DNA of 64,000 nt from Homalodisca vitripennis (lineage: Eukaryota; Arthropoda; Insecta; Hemiptera; Cicadellidae). Both the position numbers and the translations under genes were made by a program. Location of the stretch: assembly GCF_021130785.1 (NCBI RefSeq), contig NC_060213.1, positions 117,929,001-117,993,000 of the forward strand. Reading direction: 5' to 3'. Shown piece after piece: positions 14,730-28,900 of the stretch (the first letter of the stretch is position 1; every line of letters begins with the position of its first letter). The notes beneath the pieces were generated by a model that worked only from the letters and a program-made list of their open reading frames with translations, was not told where the DNA came from and made no database searches.

Positions 14730-15328
14730 CAGGGTGGGCCATAAGTCAGTTGTAAAAAATGCATTTGGTGCAATTATATACCAAACAAGCGAAAATACAA
14801 ATATATTTATTTTACTATGTAGGACAAATACAATTTATTAATACAGGAAAACATGTAGTATTCAATGAACCTACAAAGGTTTGTTCTTGCTACTCCATAC
14901 TCATTTTATGCTTTTCTTTGCGATTTCGTCGGTGATTGCACAAAACATTGTGCGACAACATTCAGATTCTCTTCTGTAGTAACAGACCTTGGCCTATCTG
15001 AACGAGGAAGCTCCGCTACCGACCCAGTCTCTTCAAATTTTAAATTTAATTTGCGAATACCTTGTCGAGATGGAGGCTGGATATTTGGAAAACGTTTCAC
15101 AAACAAATCACAAACATCACTATAATTATGATCATGTTTCCACCATGTTTGCAAAACAAACACACGCTGTTCTATTGTTAATTTCCTATTCATACTTTCT
15201 CAGATATCGACAATTAACAAACATAACCTCAAACTGCTAGTGTTTGACTTAGTCAAGTTCACAACTACTACGCTAGGAAAAACAAAGTCTAAGGATTGCT
15301 AGTGACAACTGACTTATGGCCCACACTG
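14730..15328. mobile_element. Short mariner/IS630-like element (599 bp)
   Basis: Ends CAGGGTGGGCCATAAGTCAG and an imperfect inverted copy (CTGACTTATGGCCCACACTG), each flanked by TA. The terminal repeats are about 24 bp. The interior holds only the N-terminal DNA-binding part of a transposase, so this is an internal deletion derivative that could move only in trans. It starts about 130 bases after the larger mariner element but has different ends. Confidence 0.88.
14906..15193 (-). CDS. DUF4817-type helix-turn-helix fragment of a transposase
   Basis: An uninterrupted 95-codon frame. It begins MNRKLTIEQRVFVLQTWW and continues with a second-helix region (SRQGIRKLNLKFEETGSVAELPR), the pattern of the DUF4817 domain found at the N-terminus of insect mariner/IS630-like transposases. 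It stops (QSPTKSQRKA) where the second helix-turn-helix would start. A related stretch (EYGVARTNL) follows in another frame. There is no catalytic domain. If expressed it could bind the terminal repeats and act as a repressor, as truncated P-element proteins do, but that is inference. Confidence 0.72.
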   Translation of the reverse strand: MNRKLTIEQRVFVLQTWWKHDHNYSDVCDLFVKRFPNIQPPSRQGIRKLNLKFEETGSVAELPRSDRPRSVTTEENLNVVAQCFVQSPTKSQRKA

Positions 15329-16353
15329 TATTAGTTAAGGAAATTAGATATGAGTAAAATTTAAATAAGACGAAAACTGATGGAACTCAACGGCAATAAT
15401 TACACTAGTTTCACATTAATTTACTACGCTCTGTTTACAAAGTATAAATTATTCAGTTACGAGTAAAACATGTTTATAAACATGATTAGTAATCTTTGTT
15501 TTTTTATTAATATTTCCCTTCTAGAAGGAGAGGAATTAATAAGTAGTAACATTATTTACATTAGTTACAATAATAATTAACAGTTTCAGCTGTTTTGAGT
15601 GTACCTAGTAACTTTTAACATTGAGGTTTTTTCACTTTACTTACCTAAAATAAATATAGTTTATAAATACGAGTAGATAGATACTCTGCAGAACTGTAGA
15701 CGATGAAATCTCTTTTCCATATGACATTTATAGAGGTATATTCCTTTTTTAAGGCAAGAAACTACAGCCAATATTCACTATTGGCATATCAACAAAGCTA
15801 TCCAAGTTCGTTGTTGCGCAGACATGAATAACACAGCATGAGTCATTTACATTAAGACTTTACTATCGATTCTATATAATATTGAACATTCAAATATACA
15901 ATAATATTTTAAATACTATTTAATCAATGTTGCTTATAACTGACCAGCAATTGTTTATAGAACAGGGGTAGTCCTTTTTTAAATTGTTTTCTTCAAGTGT
16001 TATTCAATTGAGGATGTAATGGCCCAGGGTTTAGCACAGGCGCGATAATTTTGTTAAACTCGTTCGCCACCTCCAGAGCGTCACACACAAATTTATCTCT
16101 AACTTTGATGTGATCACACTGTCTTTTTTATTGATGATGATCCAAATTGTTTTTGGGATACTTTTTAAAGTAATAACTGATTTGAGACGCAATATACTTC
16201 CGCGGCTTGGTTTTTTTTATTAAACTCATTTTTAAAGGGTTTTATATTTATTTTCGAAATAACTTTGGGTTCCTCTTTAGAAACCAATACACCCTTAGTT
16301 ATCTAAATACAGTGTGCCTTTTTCATTGTTTTCTTGGACAGCACCTGAACATT
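15329..16353. other. No gene seen
   Basis: AT-rich, with stops in all frames. Nothing recognised. Confidence 0.5.
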
Positions 16354-16902
16354 TTAGAACCTCATACATTTTTGAAAATGCTGCCCTATTGACTGTGTTA
16401 AATTTAGAAAATGTATGTGAATGTTAGAAAATAAAGTGTTCATAATAGCGATGTTTCTAGCCCTTATCACTCTTATTGTTTTTGTAATTTTAGGTTGACG
16501 CTGGTATTGTTTCCTATATACTATAGCCTCTTGGCATCGTGCTTCGAAATTGCTGTGGTGAGCACGGACACTGTAACATTTGGAAGGTTGAAAATGATGT
16601 TGTCTATAGCTGATTGAGTATTTGCTCGGGTCGAAGTTCTGACAATGAAACACAAGGCAAAAAGACTTTTACAAATCCACAAATGTTTTACCAATTTCAT
16701 TTCTGTTGTCCATCGCATTAATGAAGTCACTCATCAAGATGAAGTAATTTCGGTGATTGGTCAAGTTTGTAAGCAAGGGTTCGAATTTGGAAAAAAGAGT
16801 CCTATTTCCTCTAAAAAGCAGATGTTGCTGAGTTCTGAGGAGTTGCAAGAGTCCTCTTTTTGACGGGATAACATCAACTAAATACTTTAATAACATCAAC
16901 AT
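16354..16902 (-). pseudogene. Decayed LINE endonuclease domain
   Basis: Three overlapping minus-strand frames together match the apurinic-type endonuclease of the LINE at 59025-61873. Examples are LFSKFEPLLTNLTNHRNYF, then TRANTQSAIDNIIFN and VTVSVLTTAISKHD, against TRVTATTKSAIDNVISN and VAVSVVNTAISDHC in that LINE. The segment TIRVIRARNIAIMNTLFS also matches. The catalytic GDFN is changed (SDFI) and several frameshifts are present, so this is an old relic of the same family. No reverse transcriptase part is seen next to it. Confidence 0.75.
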
Positions 16903-17085
16903 ATTTAGCCCTCAGTTAACGAGATTGAGTGTTAAAGAAGTCAATAGATTCTTTGTTTGATTATTGTGCTTCATTCTTAATTCATCTTTATAGTGATATT
17001 TAAGTATTATATCTTTAAATACCAGTAGTTAAAATATCAAATTCATTACATAGTCCAGGAGAAATAGAAGTTAAAAATGGTCAAA

Positions 17086-17785
17086 TAAATAAATGTTTTC
17101 TTACAGCAAACTAATGGCACAATTTTGTCAAATACATCATAAATAAATAAAATAAAAAAACCATTCCGAACCAAAATCGTCTATTAGGGGGTATAGGAGG
17201 GGTGGTTTTTTAGGGGTGAAAAACGGTTTTTTGCCATTTTTGAGTAAACAATGCATCCTATTGAAAAACGTCAAATTTAAAAGTTGTTGGAAATAAAAAG
17301 ATCTACAACTTATGTTCTAATCATTTTTGCCCTAACCTCAAAAATTTCCCCAAAAAATTCAAAAAACCGTTTTTTTGGTTTTTAATTTTTTTCTTTTACA
17401 AAAAATGGTTCGATTGAGCTGAAAGTTTGATCAAATATACTTTTGTTCTATTCTAAAAATACTGTATTTTTTTCATTAAGAAATATTTAGCCGTTATAAA
17501 TAAAATTTCACTTTAAAAAAAAATATTTTGATAATTTTCCAATCACCATTTTGAAAACATTTTTTTTTAATCAAAAAAGGTTCTCTGACGGCTCATTATT
17601 TTAGTTTTTTTTGTCTATTTTGAAGAAATGAAATAAAAAAATATGTAGTTTCATTGAAAAAACTGCAGAAAAAATCGAAAATAAACAAAAATATTGACAT
17701 TTTTTCATTATACATTGTGTACGTTACACATTATGTACGTGGGAAAAATTGTTATTATTTATTTAAATTATAATTTTTTTTATAC
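17086..17785 (+). repeat. Left inverted arm of the foldback element
   Basis: Matches 19295-19982 in inverted orientation. Landmarks are CGTCTATTAGGGGGTATAGG and GTAAACAATGCATCCTATTG. Confidence 0.9.
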
Positions 17786-18249
17786 CAGTGCTATTTGTAA
17801 GCATTAAGCAAAATAATAAGAATCATGCATATTTAACAATTACGTGGAAATTTTTTAAATAAATCAAAAAACAAAATTCGAGTCTTAGTAAATTTTTTTT
17901 TAATTTGCATTTTTTCCATCATATAATTTTTATTTCTTTACAATATTTTTTTACAATTCTTATTGAAATTGAATCAAGAAACATTATTTCTTTCCAAAAG
18001 TTTTTTTTTTATATTTATGTTTTTTTCATATTCTACGTCATCTGATCGTGATTCATACCATATTCTACTTAATTTTTTCCCTGCTTTTTTTTAAATGTAA
18101 TGATTGTATCTCCTTTCATTGAAGTAAGCACAAGACCGTTATCAAAACTATCACTCAATTTTTTTAAAATGTATTTAATGTTGGGATATCACCATCAAAA
18201 TCTTCTTTAATTTCGTTAAGGGAAAATTGGCACTCGGATGAATTTTTTT

Positions 18250-18822
18250 TAGGTAATACACACAGTAACTTATGAAATCTTTAGAATCTACACTCGATGT
18301 ATGTCTACAAGATGTTGAGCTTGTCCCATCATAAAAGATGACATGCACCTATTATGATAATAAGCTTGAACTTCATCTGATTCTTTGAGAAAATTCAGTC
18401 TAACTAACAGACTTTTATTAAATGATTCTGAAACATCTCTTCCCTTTAAAGTTGATAAAATTTTTTCTTTAGTCTCAACCTACTGCATGCCGCGAAATGC
18501 TCTATTTTGGTTACAAGGTTGTTCACAAAAAACACAATGATGCTCAAAGTCAAAATCACATGCTTCTTTCATAATCTTCTTCCCGATAGATTTTTTTTCT
18601 TGTTTGTTCTTTGGAAGCTGAAACAATTGATCGAGGTCTATTGTATGCGATTGACAACCATCATGAATGTGTGCTTCAGTCAATTTCTGAAATGTTTTGT
18701 ACCGCTGATCATTGTTTTGTTTACTTGACGAAATAAGAGTATCTATCCCTCGACTTTTTATTTTCACCAAATCTCACATCGCGGCATTTACAAATGATAC
18801 AAGAAGGTACCTTTTCCACCAT
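18250..18822 (-). pseudogene. Broken Cys-rich protein gene inside the foldback element
   Basis: The reading starts at 18822 with a CIICKC zinc-binding-type motif, shifts frame, and continues as a 96-codon frame (18480-18770) containing HHCVFCEQPCNQNRAF. After a stop it goes on with a YYHNRC segment near 18350. The spaced Cys/His pairs resemble the metal-binding N-terminal region of large unknown proteins common in insect transposable elements, but I do not recognise a named family. Several frame breaks make it a pseudogene or a captured gene fragment. Confidence 0.5.
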
Positions 18823-19294
18823 TTACATGAATCTATTAAAATGCAGAAAGCACGATAAAATTAGTAGTATACTGAAAATACGTAAAAATTACTAGATAAA
18901 TAGCATGCGTAAAATTGTAATGTACAAAGACAAAGCTTTATGATCTGTATTATTTTAAATAATTTTTATTGAATAATTTGTATAAAAAATTTTGTTTTGC
19001 AAAATTTTAAAGTTTTACTTACGATTTGTATTTTATATGGACAAAAATCTTGTAAAGTGCTAATCACGAGGCTTATTTCACGACACTACTCCAATATAAC
19101 TTGACTGACGACAAAGCAGCTGCTTATTGAATGCTTAGAAAACATACTGAGACCCATATAATAGAAGAATAGGATTGGCCCCGCCCTTTTGCTTCAAGGA
19201 CACTATTATATACCTGTACTATATATACCTGTAATCCAACTTTCACATTCAACAATGTTTCTAAACTTTTTCAAAAATATTCGAAAATTCTTCA

Positions 19295-19982
19295 ACATAA
19301 AAAAAAATTATAATTTAAATAAATAATAACCAATTTTTCCACGTAAATAATACAATGTATAATGAAAAATGTCAATATTTTGTTTATTTTCAATTTTTTT
19401 CTGCAGTTTTTTCAATTAAACTACATACTTTTTATTTCATTTCTTCAAAATAGACAAAAAAACTAAAATAATGAGCCGTCAGAGAACCTTTTTTTGATTA
19501 AAAAAAAATGTTTCAAAATGGTGATTGAAAATTATCAAAATATTTTTTTAAGTGAAATTTTATTATAACGGCTAAAATATTTCTTAATGAAAAAAATACA
19601 GTATTTTTTAGAATAGAACAAAGTATATTTGATCAAACTTTCAGCTCAATCGAACCATTTTTGTAAAAGAAAAAAAAATTAAAAACAAAAAAAAAAACGG
19701 TTTTTTGAATTTTTTGGGGAAATTTTTGAGGTTTAGGGCAAAAATGATTAGAACATAAGTTGTAGATCTTTTTATTTCCAACAACTTTTAAATTTGACGT
19801 TTTTCAATAGGATGCATTGTTTACTCAAAAATGGCAAAAAACCGTTTTTCACCCCTAAAAACCACCCCCTCCTATACCCCCTAATAGACGATTTTGGTTC
19901 GGAATGGTTTTTTTTATTTATTTATGATGTATTTGACAAAATTGTGCCATTTAGTTTGCTGTAAGAAAAACATTTATTTTTT
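19295..19982 (-). repeat. Right inverted arm of the foldback element
   Basis: Inverted copy of 17086-17785. The few differences are mostly lengths of A or T runs. Confidence 0.9.
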
Positions 19983-22900
19983 CAATCAGGTAATACGACT
20001 GGACTAACATCAGTAAAACGGTTTGATAAATCACAATATTATTCTGACTAACGTTAATAATCGTTTGTTTAAATTTTCTACAATATTTGATATTCTATTT
20101 TGTAACATTATTCTAGAATGACCCTAAAATAAAATTACAGTAATAAATTTATAAGAAAATGCTTAGAAAGTTTAGTGTTAATCTTAAAAAACCTTATATT
20201 TTGTTTTCTTGTTTAAGGATTTTAACTTATAAACCCATTTTGTTGAACTCAAAGTTCACATTGATTCAGATAATTGAAACTTACTTACGTCCTTAATTTT
20301 GTATCTGCTGTTTGTGCACGACTATTTGAACAAGAGATTTATGACCTTTAAAAATGTATTCAAGATTATATATATAAAGCAAATTACACTGACATGTAAA
20401 GATATGTTGTGTTTTATGTTCAGTATAAAAGCAAAATGGGAGAAGGTCGCTTGTAGAAATTGACAAACATTAAAACGTAATATTAGCTAATAGTGTACCA
20501 AACCTTCTAAATAAAAGTGTAAACAAAAGTTATTAGCCTATTTCAAAGATAATAGCTCTGGTATCTATGTGGGATATTGCCATTGAGTTGCTAAGGTACA
20601 CCATGATTAGATTGTTACGAAACAATCACGCGTCAAATATTTTGATAGATGGATTAAGGTTTATTCCACTTATAAAATTACACATAATTGTTTGGGTATC
20701 GGTAGTTATGTTTATTGCAGGTGCATTGTTCATAAATAACCGTGAATAGTTAGCTCAGTTTAATCACTACAAATACAAAACAGGCTGTGTGTTATTTCTA
20801 TCTAAGTATAATATAATATAAAAACTACTTGTCACTTAATAGCCATTATCACAGCTGATATAATTGAATAATTTTCATTTTATTTGAGTATATAAATTAC
20901 TAACAATAATTTCGAATTGTTTAGAGCAGAAATATGCTTATAGGACTGTCTTTTATTATTATATTTAATCTATGAGAAATCCGTAATGAATTATTGAACT
21001 TTAAACAAAAAAGGAGAGTTAAAATCCCACTAAAAGTAATCGTTTGCATTCGTTATTATACTAGCTAAGTACTTATCATGAAGACTCAAATTATATGAAT
21101 GATTACACAAAGAATAGTGTGCTATGCAACGTAATAATATAAATCTTATGCAATTGCATATATACAAGTATTTAAAAGTAAGGGGTATTTAATTTAGTTG
21201 AATACTAAGTGCTTCACTGCAAATAAAATATTATATTTCTTAATATTGAAACTTTTCCAATTAAAAAATGACTAATTTCACCCTTCCCACAATCTATTAC
21301 TTTACCCATAAATATAATACACTGTATTCTCATAATACACAAGACCATTTCTTCAGTGTACTTGTAAGTTATACCTAACGAATTATTTATTCTTTCGGTT
21401 GTTTTACTTCTATATTAGTTATAGAAGAAATAATTTGTCCTTATAAAATGCACAAAATTATTTATGCATAAAAAGCGCTTATGGCTTGTTGACGGCATGG
21501 ATGTAGTAACCTCAGTGGAAATTGTACTAAGTCAATAGCTGCATGTGTGACGAAACGATGTTTTCTTGAAGTACGAAAAATATCAGGGGTTAGGATATCA
21601 GTCGGTCCATAAGTTAATTTCTATCCAGCCCAGTGCTTCAGAAGACAAGGGAGGTAAATGATATAGCTTCCAGGTTATAACAAAGAAACAGTTATTCACA
21701 ATGAAAATACAAAAAGACATACAATTCAAACTTTAACATCGATTCCCCAATAGTTGAGAGAATGAAATTTAATGCTTGATTGATGCCTCTCTTCTAGTAG
21801 TTTACATCTTGCAATAAAAAACAGTCTGGCACGAAAACAAAGGATTGAGCAAATTGTGATTACTATTTATATTTTTTAAATTGTTGTTGCTATGTTTTGT
21901 AAACGGTAACACTAATTAACATACTATAAATTATACTAAATGAGAGCAGTAACTACATCTCAACGTTGCGACATTAAAGTCTTGTTCAACATAAAATATG
22001 ACAGTGTAACCTACAGAGAGCTGCAACCTAAATACTGGAGGAAAATAGTGTAAGAAGAACATCCTAGCGTTACCGTTATGTAAGTATGGCTCGTTGAGCT
22101 TAACGTTCTGCATACTATTAAAAACAATCTAGTAACTTATAAATGTTATGTAGCTATGGTAGGAAGGGTTGATTAAATTAGATTTCGATTTTAGCTCTAG
22201 TTTAGTAACTTGAGTTTAGCTCAGTGTAACTTCTTGATTCTATGAGTCAAGTCTGATGCAGCGTCAGATACCAGACGTTCCGATAAAAATTTAACTGAAT
22301 ATAACTCAAAATTCAATAAAATGTTATTTGCAATGATAAAGTAATTTTATTAAAAGTTCAGCGAATGAGATATTCGTTCAGCGATTTCATTCATAGGAAA
22401 GTATATCCTATTAATTAACAGAATGTCGTATGTGTTTCTTGGTTCAAATTTTTAATGTACTTGTTTAAAAAGCTAATAAAATTAGATAAAAGTTTTATAT
22501 CCAAGACATTTTTAACAGCATATATTTTGGTAAATGTGAATTAAACCGCTGGAGTGGCAAAGCTCGATTTTCGCTCTATGATCCAGTTAATACCGCCCTC
22601 CTTGTACCGTAGTTGTAATTTTTTTTGTTGAATCGCGGTAGGAAGTAGGCTCTTTTTGTAAACTAGACGCGGTGCGTGGACATTGTGTGTTGGTTCGGAC
22701 AAGTAAAAACAGCTGATCGAGATGTCTACGGTGATACGTTCCCGATCCGGTTGGTTTGAGAGAGAGGGGGCAGTGTTGGAGTGTCGACGACAGGGTTGCA
22801 GACGTCCAGTTGAGAAGCAGTAGTTCTTCCTCTAATCCTCTAGTTTGGGATATAGAGTAATTATTTTTTATCGGGTGTAATTTAAATCAAGTTATTAATT

Positions 22901-25900
22901 TTATTTAGTGCGTATTAGTTTCCTATCAGCCTCCATAGTCTTCAAAGTAGTAAGTCCCGTACCAGCGTTTGGTTAATATCTTTTTTTTTATACTGTTGTG
23001 ATTAAATTTCTAAAGTTTCCCATATTACAGAGTCTGTGAATTAATTCAATTTCTGGAGTATTGTCAATTAGACATTGATCGTAAAGTTAATATCAAGTTT
23101 TTTTGTTCTTTTGGTTTTGATATTTTGAGAAGAGAACTTTTAATTTTATTTTGTTAATTTAAACCATTTTGGAGAAAGTATATATTTTTAGCTTCATTTT
23201 TTATTTTGATCAGACTCTTAATTAGAATTGACCGATTGTGAGAAGTTTTTGAAGAAAATCAAATCTAAAGTGTGTAAACTTTGTTAAATACTTGGGTGAA
23301 CTTTAATTCGGAATAAATCAAGTATTTCCGAAAAGTTGTTTTGATTTATAAAGTATTAGCTCCAAAGTAATATAATATATGTACTATAATCACGGTACAC
23401 CCTAAACAAAACAAGACGTTTAAAAGGGTGAAAATGAAAAAAAACGAGGTTATACAACATTAAAAGAGGAAATAATTTTCCCACGCGAAATAATATTTTC
23501 TTGATCTCCATTTGTGCTGGGTGTCACGTGGCCTTGTTGTGACCGTGAATCAATCTGTTATTTGTTATTGCTAATATTAGCCGTTGCGCTATCTTTAGGC
23601 AAGTAAAATAACAATAATGCTGAAATCCGGAGATACTTTTTAAACTCTGTATTTATACCTTCTGAGTATACAGTAAATGTTATCGGTCTAACACAAATGC
23701 CTCCAGCCATCAGCACGGGGAAGATCCGATGTTGCTGTCCTTACGCTGGTGGTAACAAACAACAACCATCCCTCCAATTAGCACCTATCACTAAAAATCA
23801 AATTCTAGAGGGTATGATCACGAAAGCATCTGGCCACTACTGCTAACAAGGAAATACAACTTAACATAGCAATCAAATATTGTAAATTCTCCTAACCACA
23901 ACTTTTTATTATCTTGCAAGGAAAACATTTAATGGTTACAATATGTATTATTTGTCATTACCGTTTTCTAAAAACTCATATTGCTTTGCTCAGGAGAACG
24001 ATTGCAATAGGTCAATAACATTTATAATCTCGTTACCAGATTGTATAAAATTATATTTGGGTAAATACAGATAAACTTAACCAAACTTTCTACAAACGAA
24101 TAAATATTGTAAAAAACAAACATAAGTTTAACCAAACTCAACAATAACTTCCCATTTTTGTATAAACGTATATACCCATTTGTAAACCACCCGCTAAAGC
24201 GTAAACCAACTTCCAATCACATAAAAGTATGGTTTGTCAATAAAAAAATAATACAAGACGACTTTATACTCTCAATCGGTAAAAACACGATGTCCAATTA
24301 TAAAGGAATAAATTAATACATTTTCCTAACTTTTGTAATACGTCTCATACATTAAACAAAACTGTTTCATGGCCCTTTCTTTATAGACAAAAGCCCCTCT
24401 CTAAGAGAGTGAACTAAAATTACTAGAGTTACACAATCAAACAACTCACTAGGAATGTTATACTTTTTTGCAAAAACTTTACTAACTGGTAAGTAAATTC
24501 TAAAATTCAAAAATTCCATCCTGGTAAGAGGTTACAAGATTCCACCATAATCATTGTTTCCAATCTATTCAATCATTACAGGAGTCATGTTGCTTCACTC
24601 CTATCTACAGGTTTCTCACTAGCGTTCTCTTCATATGTCTCCGTCAAGAATCATACTTTCTTGGTTTTCTCATAGGCCTTTACAGGAATTTTGACGAGCA
24701 CTCCACCTTGTTTCTGCCAAACCAAGTGACATCATATACTCGACATTAAGTAGCGACCCAAATATCCAATCCGATCTTCAAAACGGATGTCCTCTATTTT
24801 CCAGATGTTTCACAACGGTATATACTCTTTCTAAAACGTTTTTAATATTACCGTTTAAGTTTTCCCTAACAATAGCAGCACAATGCTGGCAGGCAAACAA
24901 GTTTTAAGTCCTGACTTTATTTTTATCTCAGCGCAGAGCCGAAAATCCATAATAAATGTTTCACAACAGACCAATCCTATTAATTGGTTTTACATCTCTG
25001 TAGCTGATTGGGAATTATCAGTTCGGAACATCGGGGAAGCGCGCCAATCATTTAACGGTGCTGTCTATTAGTTTACGCTGATAAAGTAGAAACCAATTAA
25101 GATTGCAATTGCATTTTATCCGTATACATCTTTTTTATACAGTGACGTCCTGTAAATGTAGATCTGAGTGTAGGGAAACGTATTAAATGAAATTTACAGT
25201 CATAGCACAGTATTTCAATGTGAATAAACATCCTGTAAATTAACATAATTTTTAAAAACTATGGTAGCTAACCAATTTCGTACACGCACCATTACATCAT
25301 TATTCATGTATTATAAGCGATTCAGTGTTTTTGAATATTTTTCAAAACACACCATATATTTATATTGCACGTACAAATCAGTGAAGATAAAATAAATGCA
25401 CCGTCATATTAATGTTCAATCTAATTACATATCATGCATCGTTCCTGGATGTCTTTGTGTACATGTCTTAGTAATAAGTTATTTCCGATGAATACCAACT
25501 TAAACTTAAACATTAAAGCAAAATTTACTGTTGAAATTATATTCGCTGGACTCAGCGAGTACATAAGACCAAGAGAACGAGTTAGCTCGGAAGTGAAGAC
25601 ACCCGTTCCACACTCTGCTATGGCAATCTTGGCGGCGTGGGAGTGAGTAACTCAATTCAGAAATAAGTTTTAGAACTGTCTACGTGAAATAACTTCAATT
25701 CTTGTTTGCGTAATATAGTTTAATAGATAGTAAAATATTAGTTCATTTTCGAGGTATACGCTCGTTCTCCCAGTAGTAATGAGTGATAGTATTTTCAACT
25801 TCGAAAGCATCTACACTAGATTATTATTCCACTAAATTTGGAGGAAGAGAGGTAAGTTCATTAAAGGGAAGTTAATGAGGAATAATTCATAAGGAATGTA

Positions 25901-28900
25901 TTGGAGTTACGATAAGATTTGTTTTAAACCGATGTAAAGTTGTTATTGGTGTGGATTTGGTTAACAATGAAATTGGTTTAAAAAGTTTAAGTTAATCGGT
26001 CTATTGCATATCAAGAATAAACTACCATAGTTACAAATATTTACTGAAACAATAATGTAACATTTAAAGTTTGATGAAAAATTACTAACAATAAGAATAA
26101 TATTAATACGACAAAACGCACGCCAAATATCGGATCGGCGTGGGAAGGTTAGCTTTTGCAACTTGGACGCGACCTTCATAAGGCCTATTGCGTTAATGTT
26201 ACAGTGGAGTGTTATCTCATTGCTCTATTGGTGTCCCAGAAATACTTTTAATTTAACTAAACACTTTCAACTTACCTTGTGCGGCACGTTTCTTCTTTAT
26301 CTTCAACTTGACAAAAATGAACAAAAATTGACTCAAAGAGTTACCCTCGCGACAAACGATTCCCTTACATATACGGAATTCACGCATGGTAAGGTGGTAC
26401 GGCTAGGAATGTTATGATGATATGCTTAACTGTAACACAAAATAGTTTGTTTTGAAACACAATAAAATGTTACATCATTATTTCAATAATTCACAATGCC
26501 TCTGCATGTAAACGTGTGATCGTGTAGAACAATTCATTGTTGTCCATGCGTCAAGTTACAGCTAGGTGCTGTGTTAAAACGTAAACACGTTATATTTTGT
26601 AGTTGAACAAGTTCAATCCCGATCCTAACCTAAGCTTGGCCGAATCGCATGGTGTGCCTCTGGAGATGTCTCGTATAGTCAGGGAGTCGGGGATTGGAGG
26701 CTATCTATGACACTTAAAATTTTAGCATCCTGACGTTATATCTTGCTTTTTCAATAAAACATTCATGATTACGTTCTTATCATGAATGAGGTTGTCGATG
26801 TGGCACTGCGGAAGATTGGCGAGGACGAGCTCGGTATTCCTTCCGCCACAATCCGATGTAATGGAGCGAATTGATATCATGGATCTTGTAAGAGTAATAT
26901 CAAAACTATTACTCAAGAAACATAAAATTAGGAAAACAATTCAATTATGTGAATATTTTTTAATTTGTATTTTTAAATACTTTGCCTAATAATTGTAAAT
27001 CAATCATAGAAAATTTGAACTCCAATTTGTAATGAAATGCTTATAATAGAATTTTTATCAGTCTTAATAAACTGTAATACAATCAATAAATACTGTGTTT
27101 CCAAAACAACATTTTTGGACTGCGCTTTATTAATGTTTAGATCTTATGTTAGTACTATTGAAAATTGGCTAGAAAACATTGTATAAGTAATTTGATTGCA
27201 AGTTTGTCTTCGCTTTGACATGATGTGAGGAAAGCAAAATGTTCGGGAGAGCTCTGAACTGGTGATGGACAATCTGGTAACTGTTTAAACATTTCACACC
27301 ATATCCTTTAGTCCAATCTACACCATTGATGGATGGTTTGGAATTCCAATCGAGCTTCTTCGTCTTTTTCTGTTCCCAGATTATGGGGTGACCACTGCGG
27401 ATCGTGACTGTACCTGGCGGCAAGCCTCACTGCGCAATGAAACATTATCAGGTTTACAACTCTATCAATCGGACAGTGAAAGATCGGCTAGGCTCAGACC
27501 TTTTAATCAGGTTCTCTATTTTTTGGAACTTTGTTCTGGACATACCTAAATTCAAGAACTGAATTATCTTCTAAAACCAATCAATATTAACTATATTGTA
27601 TTACAATCTATACAATATTTCATATGGTGTTTGATCAAATGCAATAACTCTCTTTTTAAACTCATATTGTTCTAGATAATATCAAGGATTTGTTCATAGC
27701 CTTAAGTATTAAATTTTATGATCCTTATGAATTTTTTGTAAACTTTTTGGATATCTATATCGACTTAAGGAATACATCCATAAGAATCTTCATCAGTAAG
27801 TACTGAAATTGTTTCATTTCATTCTTCTGTTGTACAACTTATCACGTACAACCACTTTATAAAATAATTTGGCCTTTAATTTATAAATTATGAAATAAAG
27901 GCTATCTATGAAGATAATTCGCATTAAAAATATAAAATAATAATTTTTCAATCCAATTTTGATAAATTTTGGTTGTTTTAACTATCCACACGAAACTTGG
28001 GGTATTTAAGTAATAAGCTATTTTTTTACCAATTATTAAAATATATTTGTTATACATTTTCAAACAAATCCACAAGTAATAGAAAATTTCTTGAACCTTT
28101 CTCTTTAATAAAAAAAAATTTAAACAAAGTTAATAATCCTGTAATAAATAACAATTGTTTAGGACATGCTTTAGTCATTTAACATTGAATATAACTTTAA
28201 ATTCTTGTATAATACTTTCATAAAGTAATGATTATTTTTTTAATAAATTATAAATGAACATGTGTTTTGAAACACACGATTTATTCTGTTGCTATGTTCA
28301 ATTATAATATTCAAATTTATTTGCTTATTATTTTTTATAAGATTTTAGTTTATTAATACTATCGATCAATTCATAAGCATATATCCCTTTACATGAAAGA
28401 ATTTTAAATAATTATACTTCATAGCTTGTTTGTCCTTCAATTTTAATCAGAATTTTTACCATTTGTTTATAAAGTTATGAGTATGTTTAAACCCATGACG
28501 TTTTCAAAATAATTTTTTCAAGATTTTCTGTAGATGAAGCTATAAATATATATGTATAGGCGAATGAGTATGTCATACATTTTTATAGTTCCAACACCTT
28601 CAAAACTCATATCCATATATGAAATTGCATAGAATACATAAACATTATTTATGTATATGCATCATTGTTTGCAATTAATTCAACATGTTAATATTGTTTT
28701 ACTAGTGTATAAATGAGCGCCACAGACTGACATATTGTTACAGAAAACAGGAATATTTAGATTACAAATATTATGCATATGTATCTGCTCCTCCACATTT
28801 TCCAGCTAAATGACAATGAAAATGTGACTGGTCTCTTAACATACGACAGGCTTGTATTTTGAAATGTAATTTATTCTTCTTCAGCCAGTATTATAGATTT

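Larger units (their letters stand above)
17086..19982. mobile_element. Foldback element with arms of about 0.7 kb
   Basis: The outer 700 bases at each end are inverted copies of one another, with more than 90% identity by eye. They start near TAAATAAATGTTTTCTTACAGC on the left and its complement at 19982 on the right. Between them lies about 1.5 kb with a broken Cys-rich gene on the minus strand. No transposase is seen and I could not define a target duplication, so the class is uncertain. A foldback or long-TIR DNA transposon is most likely. Confidence 0.8.

Noticed and set aside
27169..27423. 84-codon minus-strand frame as transposase fragment
   Set aside because: No catalytic or structural motif could be matched on either strand.
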